The notes beneath the pieces were generated by a model that saw nothing but the letters and a program-made list of their open reading frames with translations, did no database searches and was not told where the DNA came from. 64,000 bases of DNA, from contig NZ_VZZJ01000003.1 in assembly GCF_008806345.1 (NCBI RefSeq), forward strand, positions 62,001-126,000. Reading direction: 5' to 3'. Made by a program: the position numbers and the translations under genes. Origin of the DNA: Methylobacterium planeticum (lineage in GTDB: Bacteria; Pseudomonadota; Alphaproteobacteria; Rhizobiales; Beijerinckiaceae). Below, in pieces: positions 1 to 8,369 of the stretch (positions are counted from its first letter, which is position 1; each line of letters begins with the position of its first letter).

Positions 1-985
1 GCATCAGGTCGTGTCGGGCCATGTCGTGGGCAAGGTCGATCGCCGCCGCGAAGCCCTGGGCGTTCTCCGAGCCGTGGCTCTTGATGACGATGCCCTCGAG
101 GCCGAGGAAGACGCCGCCATTCGCGCGGCTCGGGTTCATCTTCTCGCGCAGGGCCTCGAAGGCCTGACGGGCGAAGAAGTAGCCGATCTTGGCCGACAGG
201 GTCCGGCTCATCGCCGAGCGCAGGTAGGCGGCGATCTGCTTGGCGGTGCCCTCGGCGGTCTTGAGCGCGATGTTGCCGGTGAAGCCCTCGGTGACCACCA
301 CGTCGGTGGTGCCGCGGCCGAGATCCGTGCCCTCGACGAAGCCGTGATAGGCGAAGTTCGGTAGTTCCATCTCGCGCAGCAGCCGGGCGGCTTCCTTCAC
401 CGCCTCGTTGCCCTTCATCTCCTCGGTGCCGACATTGAGGAGCCCGACGGTCGGCCGGTCGAGGTCGAACACGATGCGGGCCATGGCGGCGCCCATCACC
501 GCCATCTCGACGAGGTGCTCGGCATCCGTGCCGATGGTGGCGCCGACATCGAGCACCACGCTCTCGCCCCGCACCGTCGGCCACAGGCAGGCGATGGCCG
601 GGCGCTCGATGCCCGACATGGTCTTGAGGCAGATCTTCGACATCGCCATCAGGGCGCCGGTGTTGCCGGCCGAGACCGCCGCGTCGGCATGGCCGTCGCG
701 CACGGCCTGGATCGCCTGCCACATCGAGGACTTGCCGCGGCCCTGGCGCACCGCCTGGCTCGGCTTGTCGTCCATGGCGATGGAGATCGTGGTGTGGCGG
801 ATCTCGACGGCGCCCTCGAGGCGCGGCTCGGCGGCGACGAGGGGCGTCAGGATCGCCTCGTCGCCGAACATCAGGAAGGTCATGCCGGGATGGCGCTCGC
901 GCGCGAGCGCCGCGCCCGGCACGACGGTCGACGGCCCGTGGTCGCCGCCCATGGCGTCGAGCGAGATGCACACCCGTTGAGACAT
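1..985 (-). CDS. plsX: Phosphate acyltransferase PlsX (3' end cut off by the window)
   Basis: PlsX makes acyl-phosphate from acyl-ACP, the first committed donor for membrane glycerolipid synthesis by the PlsX/PlsY route. The reading frame starts at ATG 985 with [18 protein letters not shown], the hallmark PlsX N-terminus. It runs open to the window edge, about 328 codons, so only a short C-terminal part is missing compared with the usual 340-355 residues. Further family blocks visible are [12 protein letters not shown] and [12 protein letters not shown]. The gene lies downstream of DUF177 and the bc1 chaperone on the same strand, the usual alphaproteobacterial order; fabH would be expected just outside the window. 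Confidence 0.96.
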   Translation of the reverse strand, partial: MSQRVCISLDAMGGDHGPSTVVPGAALARERHPGMTFLMFGDEAILTPLVAAEPRLEGAVEIRHTTISIAMDDKPSQAVRQGRGKSSMWQAIQAVRDGHADAAVSAGNTGALMAMSKICLKTMSGIERPAIACLWPTVRGESVVLDVGATIGTDAEHLVEMAVMGAAMARIVFDLDRPTVGLLNVGTEEMKGNEAVKEAARLLREMELPNFAYHGFVEGTDLGRGTTDVVVTEGFTGNIALKTAEGTAKQIAAYLRSAMSRTLSAKIGYFFARQAFEALREKMNPSRANGGVFLGLEGIVIKSHGSENAQGFAAAIDLAHDMARHDLM

Positions 986-1129
986 TCTGTTCGCGTCGCG
1001 GCCTCTGAGCGAAGGGCTGCCGGCCCGCGGCCCAGAATGGTGCGTGGACCCCCGCCCGGCGGGGCGGAAAATAGCGATCCAGGCCCGCCGGGCAAACGAA
1101 ATCTGAGGATGCGGCGCTGGGAGCCCCTG

Positions 1130-1639
1130 TCAGGCCTCGTCGGAGCGCAGGCGCTTGAGGGCGTCGAAGGGCCGGATGTCCTCCCCGGCCTGGGCCGGCT
1201 CGAAGGCGATGCCGGGCTTGCGCGGATAGGGATCGAGGCCGAGGGCCAGGAACTCGGCGGTGAGCGTGCCGAAGTCGATCCGGCCGCTGACGATCGGGTC
1301 CGGCACGTCGACATCCTCCGCATCCGTGCCGGCTAAGGCGTCGGTGTTCGTGAACGTCACCTCGACGGGTTCGGACACCTTGGCCTCGAAGGGCTCGAGG
1401 CTCACGGTGCAGACCTGCGTCACGATCGCCTCGACCGTGCCGGTGACGAGGAGCCTGTTGAGGGAGCCCGAGAGGTCGAAGCGGCCGACGAGGTCGCGGA
1501 TCGCCGGGATGCGGAAATCCCGGGCCAGGGCGTCGCACTCGGCCTGGCTCGCCTCCACGGTGACGACGCCGCGCCCCTGGGCCAGGCGCTCCACGTTCAT
1601 GGGCCGCGAGAGCGGGCCGATGCTGGCATCCCGGGTCAT
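1130..1639 (-). CDS. DUF177 (YceD-like) protein
   Basis: 169 residues. ATG at 1639 was chosen because it overlaps the stop of the upstream gene as ATGA (1636-1639), indicating translational coupling. The protein belongs to DUF177/YceD, whose members are tied to 23S rRNA metabolism and, in plants and bacteria, to 50S maturation. Visible marks are a central CTVSLEPFEA block and an acidic stretch DAEDVDVPDP followed by the conserved ALGLDPYPRKPG motif. In many bacteria this gene precedes rpmF and plsX; here plsX follows after 144 bp with no rpmF between them. The exact biochemical role is not established from sequence. Confidence 0.9.
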   Translation of the reverse strand: MTRDASIGPLSRPMNVERLAQGRGVVTVEASQAECDALARDFRIPAIRDLVGRFDLSGSLNRLLVTGTVEAIVTQVCTVSLEPFEAKVSEPVEVTFTNTDALAGTDAEDVDVPDPIVSGRIDFGTLTAEFLALGLDPYPRKPGIAFEPAQAGEDIRPFDALKRLRSDEA

Positions 1640-2184
1640 GCGCCATCTCCATATTGGGCCGGATCGGGGAAGGTCGGGCCGAGGCTGAGCAGGGCGTCGA
1701 GGTCGCTGTCCGCGAGCGCCGCGTCGCTCGCCACCACATAGGCGGCAAGGCCCGCGGCCGCATCGGGCTCCTCCCGCCCGAGGACGTTGCGGGCGAGGGC
1801 CGCCGCGAGGGCCGCCCGGTCGCCCGCATCCAGGGCGGCCTCGTAGCCGCTGGCGCGGCCGTAGAAGGCGGAGCCGAGCTTCTTCATGCGCTTGGGCACC
1901 CCGAAATCGCCGACCCCGAGCTCGCGCAGGGAGGCGTCGAGCTGCTGGAAGACCGAGTTGACGAGGTCCTGAGCCACGTCCGAGGCCGGCGCGGGAAGCC
2001 GCTTCAGGCGCCGCAGCGTCAGGATGACGTGCAGGCACAGGCCCTCGAAGCGCCCCTCGACGCTGTCCGGCACGCCGAGCGCGGTGTAGAGCGCGGGCTG
2101 GCGCGAGGCCGCGTTGATGCGCAGGTGCAGCGCCTCGACGGTGCGGCGGCGCGTATCGCTGCGGCGGAAGAATCGGCCGATCAT
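1636..2184 (-). CDS. Ubiquinol-cytochrome c chaperone family protein (CBP3/UQCC1-like)
   Basis: 182 residues starting MIGRFFRRSDTRRRTVEAL. It matches the ubiquinol-cytochrome c chaperone family, the bacterial relatives of mitochondrial Cbp3/UQCC1, which assist assembly of cytochrome b into the bc1 complex. Conserved features are the basic N-terminus, the helix ending YTALGVPDSVEGRFEGL, and the block VPKRMKKLGSAFYGR typical of the family core. It is first in a leftward unit with DUF177 and plsX and is divergent from bamE, the common order in Rhizobiales. Confidence 0.9.
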   Translation of the reverse strand: MIGRFFRRSDTRRRTVEALHLRINAASRQPALYTALGVPDSVEGRFEGLCLHVILTLRRLKRLPAPASDVAQDLVNSVFQQLDASLRELGVGDFGVPKRMKKLGSAFYGRASGYEAALDAGDRAALAAALARNVLGREEPDAAAGLAAYVVASDAALADSDLDALLSLGPTFPDPAQYGDGA

Positions 2185-2367
2185 GCTGTCCCCGCCGGCT
2201 CATCGCGCGAGCCCTGTGCGTCCTGCCCCGGGTGTGGCCGTGCTTGCCTTGTCAAAACCATAACCCCGCGGTACGGCAACCCACGGCCAAGGTGCAAGCG
2301 CCCCCGCGGCGCTCCCGACCGGGTGCCGCAAACGCGTCTGCTTTCGCAACAAGATCAAGGGGGGCCG

Positions 2368-2859
2368 ATGTCGCGCCGTCTCGTCTCGTCGCTCGCTCGT
2401 CTCGCCGTGATCGGCCTCGTCGGCGTCGGCATGTCCGGCTGCATCGGCGAAGACCTGCGCCATGGCTATCAGATCGACCAGGCGGCCCTCGCCACGGTGA
2501 AGCCGGGCATGAGCGCCGAGCAGGTGCTGCAGATCCTCGGCACGCCCTCGACGGTCTCCACGGTCGGCAACAAGTCCTGGTACTACATCACCCAGAACAC
2601 GCGCCGCACGGTGCTGTTCCTCGGTGAGCAGGTCGAGGACCAGAAGGTGACGGCGGTGTATTTCAGCGCCGGCTTCAAGGTCGAGCGCGTCGCCCTCTAC
2701 GGCCTGCAGGACGGCAAGGTCTTCGACTTCATCGAGCGCACCACGCCCACCAGCGGCGCCGACCGCGCCTTCCTGAGCCAGCTCTTCCGCGGCCTGACCC
2801 GCTACGAGCCCTTCGGCTCCGGCCAGAGCAACGTGCCGGGCGCCAACCGCGGCATGTGA
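2368..2859 (+). CDS. bamE: Outer membrane assembly lipoprotein BamE (SmpA/OmlA family)
   Basis: 163 residues from ATG 2368, preceded by a purine-rich ribosome site (AAGGGGGG). The N-terminus is a lipoprotein signal with a hydrophobic core and Cys at about residue 23 (MSGC, a loose lipobox). The SmpA/OmlA domain follows: VKPGMSAEQVLQILGTPS, then SWYYI and QKVTAVYF strands, the canonical BamE fold. BamE is a small accessory lipoprotein of the beta-barrel assembly machine. It is transcribed away from the bc1 chaperone unit, and a perfect inverted repeat lies 10 bp after its stop. Confidence 0.93.
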   Translation: MSRRLVSSLARLAVIGLVGVGMSGCIGEDLRHGYQIDQAALATVKPGMSAEQVLQILGTPSTVSTVGNKSWYYITQNTRRTVLFLGEQVEDQKVTAVYFSAGFKVERVALYGLQDGKVFDFIERTTPTSGADRAFLSQLFRGLTRYEPFGSGQSNVPGANRGM

Positions 2860-2868
2860 GGCGGATCC

Positions 2869-2890
2869 GGGCGGCTCCCGGGAGCCGCCC
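2869..2890. terminator. Bidirectional hairpin between bamE and the HAD gene
   Basis: An 11-bp perfect inverted repeat (GGGCGGCTCCC / GGGAGCCGCCC) with no spacer sits in the 46-bp gap between two convergent genes. There is no T-run on either side, so it may act with Rho or only as a 3'-end stabiliser. Confidence 0.5.
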
Positions 2891-2905
2891 CCTCGCACGC
2901 TCCCG

Positions 2906-3613
2906 TCAGATGGTCTCGCGCAGGCCGACGCCCGGGGCCTGTGCGGGTGAGGCGCCGAGCGCGGCGGCGACGATCTCGGCCGGATCGGCGAAAAGGTGGT
3001 CCGGCTTGAGCGCCGCCAGGGCGTCCGCGCGGGTGTAGCCCCAGGCCACCGCGCCGAAGCCGCAGCCGACCTCGGCCGCCGCCTCGGCGTCGCGGATCTC
3101 GTCGCCGATGCTGAGCACCGCGCCCGGCGCCACGCCGCTGCGTCGGATCACCGCGCGCAGGCGCCGGGCCTTGCCGAAGAGCGCCGCGCCGCAGGCGTAA
3201 TCCTCGATCCGGCCGGCATTGCGGGCGCCGAGCCCCTGCCGGATGTTGGCCTCCGTGTTCGAGCTGACCACCGCGAGGCGGACGCCCCCCGCCTCCAGGC
3301 CGTCGAGCATCGCGTCGATGCCGGGGAACAGGCGCAGGCCCGCGATGTCGCGGGCCGCGAGGGCGTGCATGTGCCGGGCGATGGCGGGCAGCTTCCAGCG
3401 CGGCACGCCGAGATGCGCGATGATGGCGCGGGCCCCGAGCCCGCGCAGCGCCTCGGTCTCGTGCTCGGCGACGCGGCGGAAGCGGTAGCGGTCGGCCACG
3501 TCGTTGATGACGCCGCAGAACCACGGGAAGGTGTCGGCGAGGGTCCCGTCGAAATCCAGGATGACGAGGCGGTAGCGCGGCGGCGCGCCGGGGCTGTTCG
3601 CGGGACCGGTCAT
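2906..3613 (-). CDS. HAD-family hydrolase (phosphoglycolate phosphatase-like)
   Basis: 235 residues. HAD motif I is LDFDGTLADT (residues 19-28), motif II is AVVSSNTEANI, the motif III lysine is in the FGKARRLR segment, and motif IV is SIGDEIRDAEAA. The helical cap between motifs I and II places it in the Gph/PGP-like subfamily, soluble phosphatases acting on small phosphorylated metabolites. The substrate cannot be read from sequence. It starts 19 bp after the stop of the upstream sensor kinase on the same strand, so the two are probably co-transcribed, though no functional link is obvious. Confidence 0.88.
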   Translation of the reverse strand: MTGPANSPGAPPRYRLVILDFDGTLADTFPWFCGVINDVADRYRFRRVAEHETEALRGLGARAIIAHLGVPRWKLPAIARHMHALAARDIAGLRLFPGIDAMLDGLEAGGVRLAVVSSNTEANIRQGLGARNAGRIEDYACGAALFGKARRLRAVIRRSGVAPGAVLSIGDEIRDAEAAAEVGCGFGAVAWGYTRADALAALKPDHLFADPAEIVAAALGASPAQAPGVGLRETI

Positions 3614-3632
3614 GCTGTGTGGGCGCTGCGCC

Positions 3633-5558
3633 CTAGAAGCGCAGGTTCGCCACGGGCACGCGCAGGCGCATCACCAGGCCCTCGGGCGCCCAGTCGTGCT
3701 CGAGGGTGCCGTCGAGCTGCCCCGCGACGCTGCGCTCCGCCAGCACCGTGCCGAAGCCGCGGCGCGAGGGGGCCTGCGTGATCCGCGGGCCGCCGGCCTC
3801 GGCCCAGGTCAGGTCGTAATGCGCGCCGTCGCTGCGGCCGACCAGGAGCACGCGCCCGGTCTCGCTCGAGAGGCCGCCATATTTCACCGCGTTCGTGGCC
3901 TGCTCGTGCATGATGAGGGCGAGCGACGTGGCGGTCCGCTCGCCGATCGGGGTGTCGTCGCCCTCGACCACGACCCGCTCGCGGCCGTCCTGCGCGTAGG
4001 CCGCCATGATCAGGCGCATCAGGCCCAGCACGGTCTGCCCCTTCACCGCGGGGGCGCTCGCGGGGGAGTGCGGGCGAACGTATTCGTGGGCCTGGGCCAG
4101 GGCGCCGAGGCGCTCGCGGAAGGCCTCCGCGAAGCTGCGGGCGGCCGGATCGCTGCGGGCGGTGAGGGCCGCGATGCCGCCGACCACCGCGAAGATGTTC
4201 TTGATGCGGTGCGACAGCTCGCGGATCAGCAGGTCGCGCGCCTCCTCGGCGCGCTTGCTCTCCCGCAGGTCGCGGGTCACCGTGGCGTAGCCCGCCGGCG
4301 CGCCGGTGGCGTCGCGCACGGGAAAGATGTTGTAGAGCACCGCGATCGGCTCGCCGGTGGCGAAATGCCGGAAGGCGAGCTCGCCCTCCCACCAGCCGTC
4401 CCGGCGCACGGTCGGCAGCACCACCTCGTTGACGATGCGCTGGCTCGCCGGGGTGAAGTAGTCGGCGATCACGGTCTCGCGCGCCGCGGCGAGGTCGGGC
4501 AGGCCGACGAGCCGCAGCGCCGCCTCGTTGAGGTGGACGGTCTGCTCGGTCTCGTCGGTGATGCCGATGAAGTCCTTCGAGGTTTCGACCACGGCGGCGA
4601 GCTTGCGCGCCTCGGCCTCCGCCCGCTTCAGGTCCTCGATGTCGGTGCAGGTGCCGAACCAGCGCTCGATGCGGCCCTCGGCGTCGCGGATCGGCATGGC
4701 CCGCCCGAGGGTCCAGCGGTAGACGCCGGTGTGGTGGCGCAGGCGGTACTCGACCTCGTAGGGCTCGCCCGTGGCGAGGCTGTGCCGCCAGCGCGCCCAG
4801 GCCCGCGCCTGGTCGTCCGGGTGGAACATGCCGTTCCAACCCTCGCCGTCGGTGGAGCCGTGGGGCACGCCGGTGAACGCGTACCAGCGGTCGTTGTAAT
4901 AGTCGTGGTAGCCGTCGGGCAGCGTGGTCCAGACCATCTGCGGCATCGCGGAGGTCATCACCCGGAAGCGCCGCTCGCTGGCCTCGATCTCGGCCTCGCG
5001 GATCGCGATATGGTCGAGGTTGCGCCGATACTCGAGGAGGCTCGAGAGCTGGCGCGCCAGCGCCGTCAGGGTCGCGGCCTGCGCCCCGGTGAGCCCATCG
5101 GGGCGCGCGAGCCTGTCGATCACGCAGAGGGAGCCGAGGGGGATGCCCGCCGCGCTCCGGATCACCGCGCCCGCGTAGAAGCGGATGCGCGGCTCCCCCG
5201 TCACCAGGGGATTGGCCGCCGTGCGCGGGTCGGCGGTTAAGTCGGGGATGATCAGCACCTCCTCCTGCAAGAGGGCGTAGGCGCAGATCGACTGGTCGAG
5301 GGGGGTCTCCGTGCAGCCGAAGCCGATCTCGGCCTTGAACCATTGCCGGGTCTCGTCGACGAAACTGACGAGGGCGACCGGCGTCGCGCAGACGAGCGCC
5401 GCGATCCGGGCGAGGTCGTCGTAGGCGGGGTCCGGCCGGCTGTCGAGAATCCCGAGGTCGCGCAGCTCAGCGAGCCGCTCCGCCTCGGTCCATCTCAGCT
5501 TCGAAGGTGCGCCAGGCGCGGTCGGTTCCAAACAGGGCTGCTCCTCGGGCACCCGCAA
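3633..5558 (-). CDS. HWE-family sensor histidine kinase with GAF and two PAS domains
   Basis: 641 residues from a TTG start at 5558; GTG at 5552 is an alternative and neither has a clear ribosome site. Domain order: GAF (about 20-170, ending PLGSLCVID), PAS (about 200-305, ending WFGTCTDIEDLKRAE), a second PAS (about 310-430), then the kinase core. The phospho-acceptor block is ELSHRIKN, the N-box is HEQATNAVKYGGLS and the W-x-E signature appears as LTWAEAGGP. These mark the HWE/HisKA_2 group abundant in Rhizobiales. No membrane segments are seen, so it is a cytosolic sensor. No response regulator is adjacent, so its partner is unknown. Confidence 0.93.
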   Translation of the reverse strand: MRVPEEQPCLEPTAPGAPSKLRWTEAERLAELRDLGILDSRPDPAYDDLARIAALVCATPVALVSFVDETRQWFKAEIGFGCTETPLDQSICAYALLQEEVLIIPDLTADPRTAANPLVTGEPRIRFYAGAVIRSAAGIPLGSLCVIDRLARPDGLTGAQAATLTALARQLSSLLEYRRNLDHIAIREAEIEASERRFRVMTSAMPQMVWTTLPDGYHDYYNDRWYAFTGVPHGSTDGEGWNGMFHPDDQARAWARWRHSLATGEPYEVEYRLRHHTGVYRWTLGRAMPIRDAEGRIERWFGTCTDIEDLKRAEAEARKLAAVVETSKDFIGITDETEQTVHLNEAALRLVGLPDLAAARETVIADYFTPASQRIVNEVVLPTVRRDGWWEGELAFRHFATGEPIAVLYNIFPVRDATGAPAGYATVTRDLRESKRAEEARDLLIRELSHRIKNIFAVVGGIAALTARSDPAARSFAEAFRERLGALAQAHEYVRPHSPASAPAVKGQTVLGLMRLIMAAYAQDGRERVVVEGDDTPIGERTATSLALIMHEQATNAVKYGGLSSETGRVLLVGRSDGAHYDLTWAEAGGPRITQAPSRRGFGTVLAERSVAGQLDGTLEHDWAPEGLVMRLRVPVANLRF

Positions 5559-5689
5559 TCACATAGGCGCGGCGCTGGCCACAGCCTAGGGGCGGGAGCA
5601 CGGACCGCCTCGAATATGTGCAGGTGGGGCGGCACCCACGCCGATCGGGGCCGATGCCGGGGCCGACCCCGGCACCGGCGCCCGGGCGG

Positions 5690-6781
5690 TCAGGCGGCCT
5701 TCGCGTCGGCGAGGGTCGGATAGTCGACGTAGCCCTCCGGGCCCTGGCTGTACCAGGTCCTGGCCACGTCCTTGTTCAGGGGCGCGTCCGCGGCGATGCG
5801 CTCGATCAGGTCGGGGTTGGCCAGGAAGGTGCGCCCGAAGGCGATCGCGTCGGCGTCGCCGGCATCGAGCGCGGCCTGGGCGCTGCGGCCGTCGTAATCC
5901 GAGTTCAGGATCAGGGGCCCGCCGAAGGCCTTCTTCATCGCGGGCGCCACCGGCGGGTGAGTGGCCTTGCCGAAGGTGCCGTCGGGGCCGGGCTCGCGCA
6001 GCTCCAGGAAGGCGATGCCGATGCGCCCGAGCGCCTCGGCCGCCGCGCCGAACAGGGCGTTCGGATCGGAATCGTCGACGCCCTGGATGGCGCCGTTCGG
6101 CGACAGACGCACGCCGGTGCGATCCTTGCCGGCGACCTTCGCGACCACCTCGGTCACCTCGGTCAGGAGGCGGATGCGGTTCTCGACCGGCCCGCCATAG
6201 GCGTCCGTGCGCCGGTTCGGGCCGTCGCGCAGGAACTGGTCGATCAGGTAGCCGTTCGCCGCGTGGATCTGGACGCCGTCGAAGCCCGCCGCGAGGGCGT
6301 TGCGGGCCGCGCGCTCGTAGTCGGCGAGCAGCCGCGGGATCTCCTCGACCGGGAGGGCGCGCGCCTCGGCATAGGGCTTCTTGCCCGCGTAGGTATGCGC
6401 CGCGTCGGGCGCCGTGGTGGCGGAGGACGAGACCGGCTTGCCGCCGCCGAGGAAGTCGGGGTGGACGATCCGGCCCATGTGCCAGAGCTGGCAGACGATG
6501 CGCCCGCCCGCCTCGTGCACGGCCTTGACCACGGGCTTCCAGGCCGCGACCTGCTCGTCCGACCAGATGCCCGGCGCGTAGGGCCAGCCGAGACCTTCCT
6601 GGCTGATGCCGGTCGCCTCGGAGAGGATCAGGCCGGCGCCGGCGCGCTGCGCGTAGTACTCGGCCATGATCGGGGTCGGGACATGCGCGCGGCTGGCGCG
6701 GCCGCGGGTGAGCGGCGCCATGAAGATGCGGTTCGGCGCCTCGATGGCGCCGATGCGGATCGGATCGAACAGTGAGGGCAT
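5690..6781 (-). CDS. Old Yellow Enzyme family FMN-dependent alkene reductase (NemA-like)
   Basis: 363 residues from ATG 6781 (MPSLFDPIRIG). An upstream in-frame extension to 6904 is proline/arginine-rich and unlike the family, so it was not used. Conserved OYE blocks are NRIFMAPLTRGRA, the flavin/substrate site QLWHMGRIVHPDF, the catalytic HAANGYLIDQFLRDG, GGPVENRIRLL, and the phosphate-binding end DAIAFGRTFLANPDL. Members reduce activated alkenes, quinones or nitro/nitrate esters with NAD(P)H. Neighbours give no pathway clue. Confidence 0.94.
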   Translation of the reverse strand: MPSLFDPIRIGAIEAPNRIFMAPLTRGRASRAHVPTPIMAEYYAQRAGAGLILSEATGISQEGLGWPYAPGIWSDEQVAAWKPVVKAVHEAGGRIVCQLWHMGRIVHPDFLGGGKPVSSSATTAPDAAHTYAGKKPYAEARALPVEEIPRLLADYERAARNALAAGFDGVQIHAANGYLIDQFLRDGPNRRTDAYGGPVENRIRLLTEVTEVVAKVAGKDRTGVRLSPNGAIQGVDDSDPNALFGAAAEALGRIGIAFLELREPGPDGTFGKATHPPVAPAMKKAFGGPLILNSDYDGRSAQAALDAGDADAIAFGRTFLANPDLIERIAADAPLNKDVARTWYSQGPEGYVDYPTLADAKAA

Positions 6782-6958
6782 GGAGTCTCTCGTCAGGGCA
6801 GGACGGCGCCGCACGACGGGCGCGGGCCGATCATCCGTGACCGGGGTCACGCGGTGAGCCGTTACGTGGTTGCCGCGTCCCCGGCTGCCAGGGCACGTGT
6901 GCATGTGCGGGTGCGGCTGCGCACACCCCGGAGGCGGCCCGCCAGACGCCGGGCCCTG

Positions 6959-8062
6959 TCAGGTGCGGGCGACCGCGATCGTGCTGCCATCCATCAGCGT
7001 GAAGCGGATGCCGGCTCGCCGAAGGGCCGCGATCGCCATGCGGCGGCTGTGCGCGGCCGCGGTCTCGATATTCTCCTCGAGCCGCCGGATCGTCGAGAAG
7101 GAGAGCCCGCTCGCCTTCGCGAAATCCATCATCGACCAGTCGAGGAGCGCGCGGGCCGCCCGCAGGTGCCAGCCGGCGACCGCGGATTCCAGCCCTTCGG
7201 CGAGCACGCCCCCGGCCGGTCCGATCGGCATCCGCTCCGGGCCGGTGAAGCCGGCCCAGGCATCGATCGTGCCCGTCGCGTCGAGGATCGGGGCGAAGGT
7301 GCCGCGGTAGCGCACGCGATCGCCGTTCCCGAGGATCTGCGTGTAAAGGTAGGTGAAGGGCCGGACATCCGCCCAGGACTGGAGAAGTGGCCCCTTCCAG
7401 TAGCCGTGCTCCTCCGCCGGGATCGCGCAGAGCCAGTCGTCGTGAAACTCTTCCAGCCGCCTGCCCGTCAGCTCCAGCAGCTCGGGTGGGTACGGATCGA
7501 ACGGGTTCATCGGGATGTGCGCGAAGTAGGCGCCCGTCTCCCGGAACAGGCTCCTGCGGCGGCGCCTCTCGACCGTGCGCGCGAGCCCGATCCGCTCGCG
7601 GTCGGTGATGTCGATGACGAGCCCGGCCGCACCGATCGGGCGTCCGTCCGGCGCGTGGTAGGTTTCGCTGTGGCCGAGAAGCGTGCGCTCCGCCCCGTCC
7701 CGGGGGATCAAGCGGAAGCGCTGATCGCTCAGGATCCCCTCGCGCATCGCCGCGAAGGCACGTGCGACGGCGTCTCTGTCGCCCGGATGGACGGCGGCGA
7801 GGAATGCCTCCCCGCTCGGCCGCACGGTGCCAAGCTCGAGGCCGAGGAGGCGGTGGACGCCCGGCGACCAGACCAGGGCGCCAGTCGCAAAGGTCCAGCC
7901 CCAGTTCCCCGTCAGCCCGAAGCTCTCGACCCGGTGCAGCATCTCGCGCGAGGAGAATGCCAGGCGCGCCGCACTCGCAAGCGAGCCAGAATACGATTCG
8001 CAACTTTTAATTGTATTGGGGCTTTCTCGCCGAGACAGGAAGCCGTCGTTCCTGTCATTCAT
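6959..8062 (-). CDS. PAS-domain protein with C-terminal Cro/CI-type HTH
   Basis: 367 residues. An N-terminal PAS domain (about 45-150) ends with GLVIDITDRERIG. A second PAS-like segment (about 170-280) contains WLCAIPAEEHGYWKG and ends GTIDAWAGFTGPER. The C-terminus (about 296-345) is a helix-turn-helix of the XRE type: LRAARALLDWSMMDFAKASG followed by LSFSTIRRLEEN. There is no histidine kinase, GGDEF or EAL domain, so it is probably a one-component regulator that couples a PAS-sensed cue to DNA binding. The ATG at 8062 gives the full first domain; an internal ATG (MLHRVESFG) is possible. The target is unknown. Confidence 0.8.
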   Translation of the reverse strand: MNDRNDGFLSRRESPNTIKSCESYSGSLASAARLAFSSREMLHRVESFGLTGNWGWTFATGALVWSPGVHRLLGLELGTVRPSGEAFLAAVHPGDRDAVARAFAAMREGILSDQRFRLIPRDGAERTLLGHSETYHAPDGRPIGAAGLVIDITDRERIGLARTVERRRRRSLFRETGAYFAHIPMNPFDPYPPELLELTGRRLEEFHDDWLCAIPAEEHGYWKGPLLQSWADVRPFTYLYTQILGNGDRVRYRGTFAPILDATGTIDAWAGFTGPERMPIGPAGGVLAEGLESAVAGWHLRAARALLDWSMMDFAKASGLSFSTIRRLEENIETAAAHSRRMAIAALRRAGIRFTLMDGSTIAVART

Positions 8063-8369
8063 GCGGAACGCCTGCTCCGCGGCAGATCTCGCACATCGCT
8101 CCGCGCATCATTCGCTACCTGACATTGCCAAGACCGGCTGCCGTGAAGCTCCTGTACCTCACAGGACTCCGTCAGCGCATCGCGATACCTTTCGCGCAGC
8201 CCGCTCGCACGGCCGGATACGCTGGAAGTAGCTTTCGCAGGAGCTTGGATTCAAACGGGCGAACATGCAATCCGCCGCTTGGCGCGCGTCGGCGCGGCGG
8301 CTGGATCGGAGCAGCGACAAAAAGCGCGCCCGCCTGCGGCGGGCGCGCTTCGGGCTTCCGGAGGGACGC
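8063..8369. other. Intergenic region, 307 bp
   Basis: It lies between the hppA 3' end and the PAS-HTH start. The right part should hold the leftward-running PAS-HTH promoter's downstream neighbourhood; the left end holds the hppA terminator (8322-8350). No coding potential with family resemblance was seen on either strand. Confidence 0.6.
8322..8350 (-). terminator. Rho-independent terminator of hppA
   Basis: A 13-bp perfect stem (AAGCGCGCCCGCC / GGCGGGCGCGCTT) closes a 3-nt loop. Read on the minus strand it is followed by TTTTTG. It lies 20 bp past the hppA stop. Confidence 0.9.
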
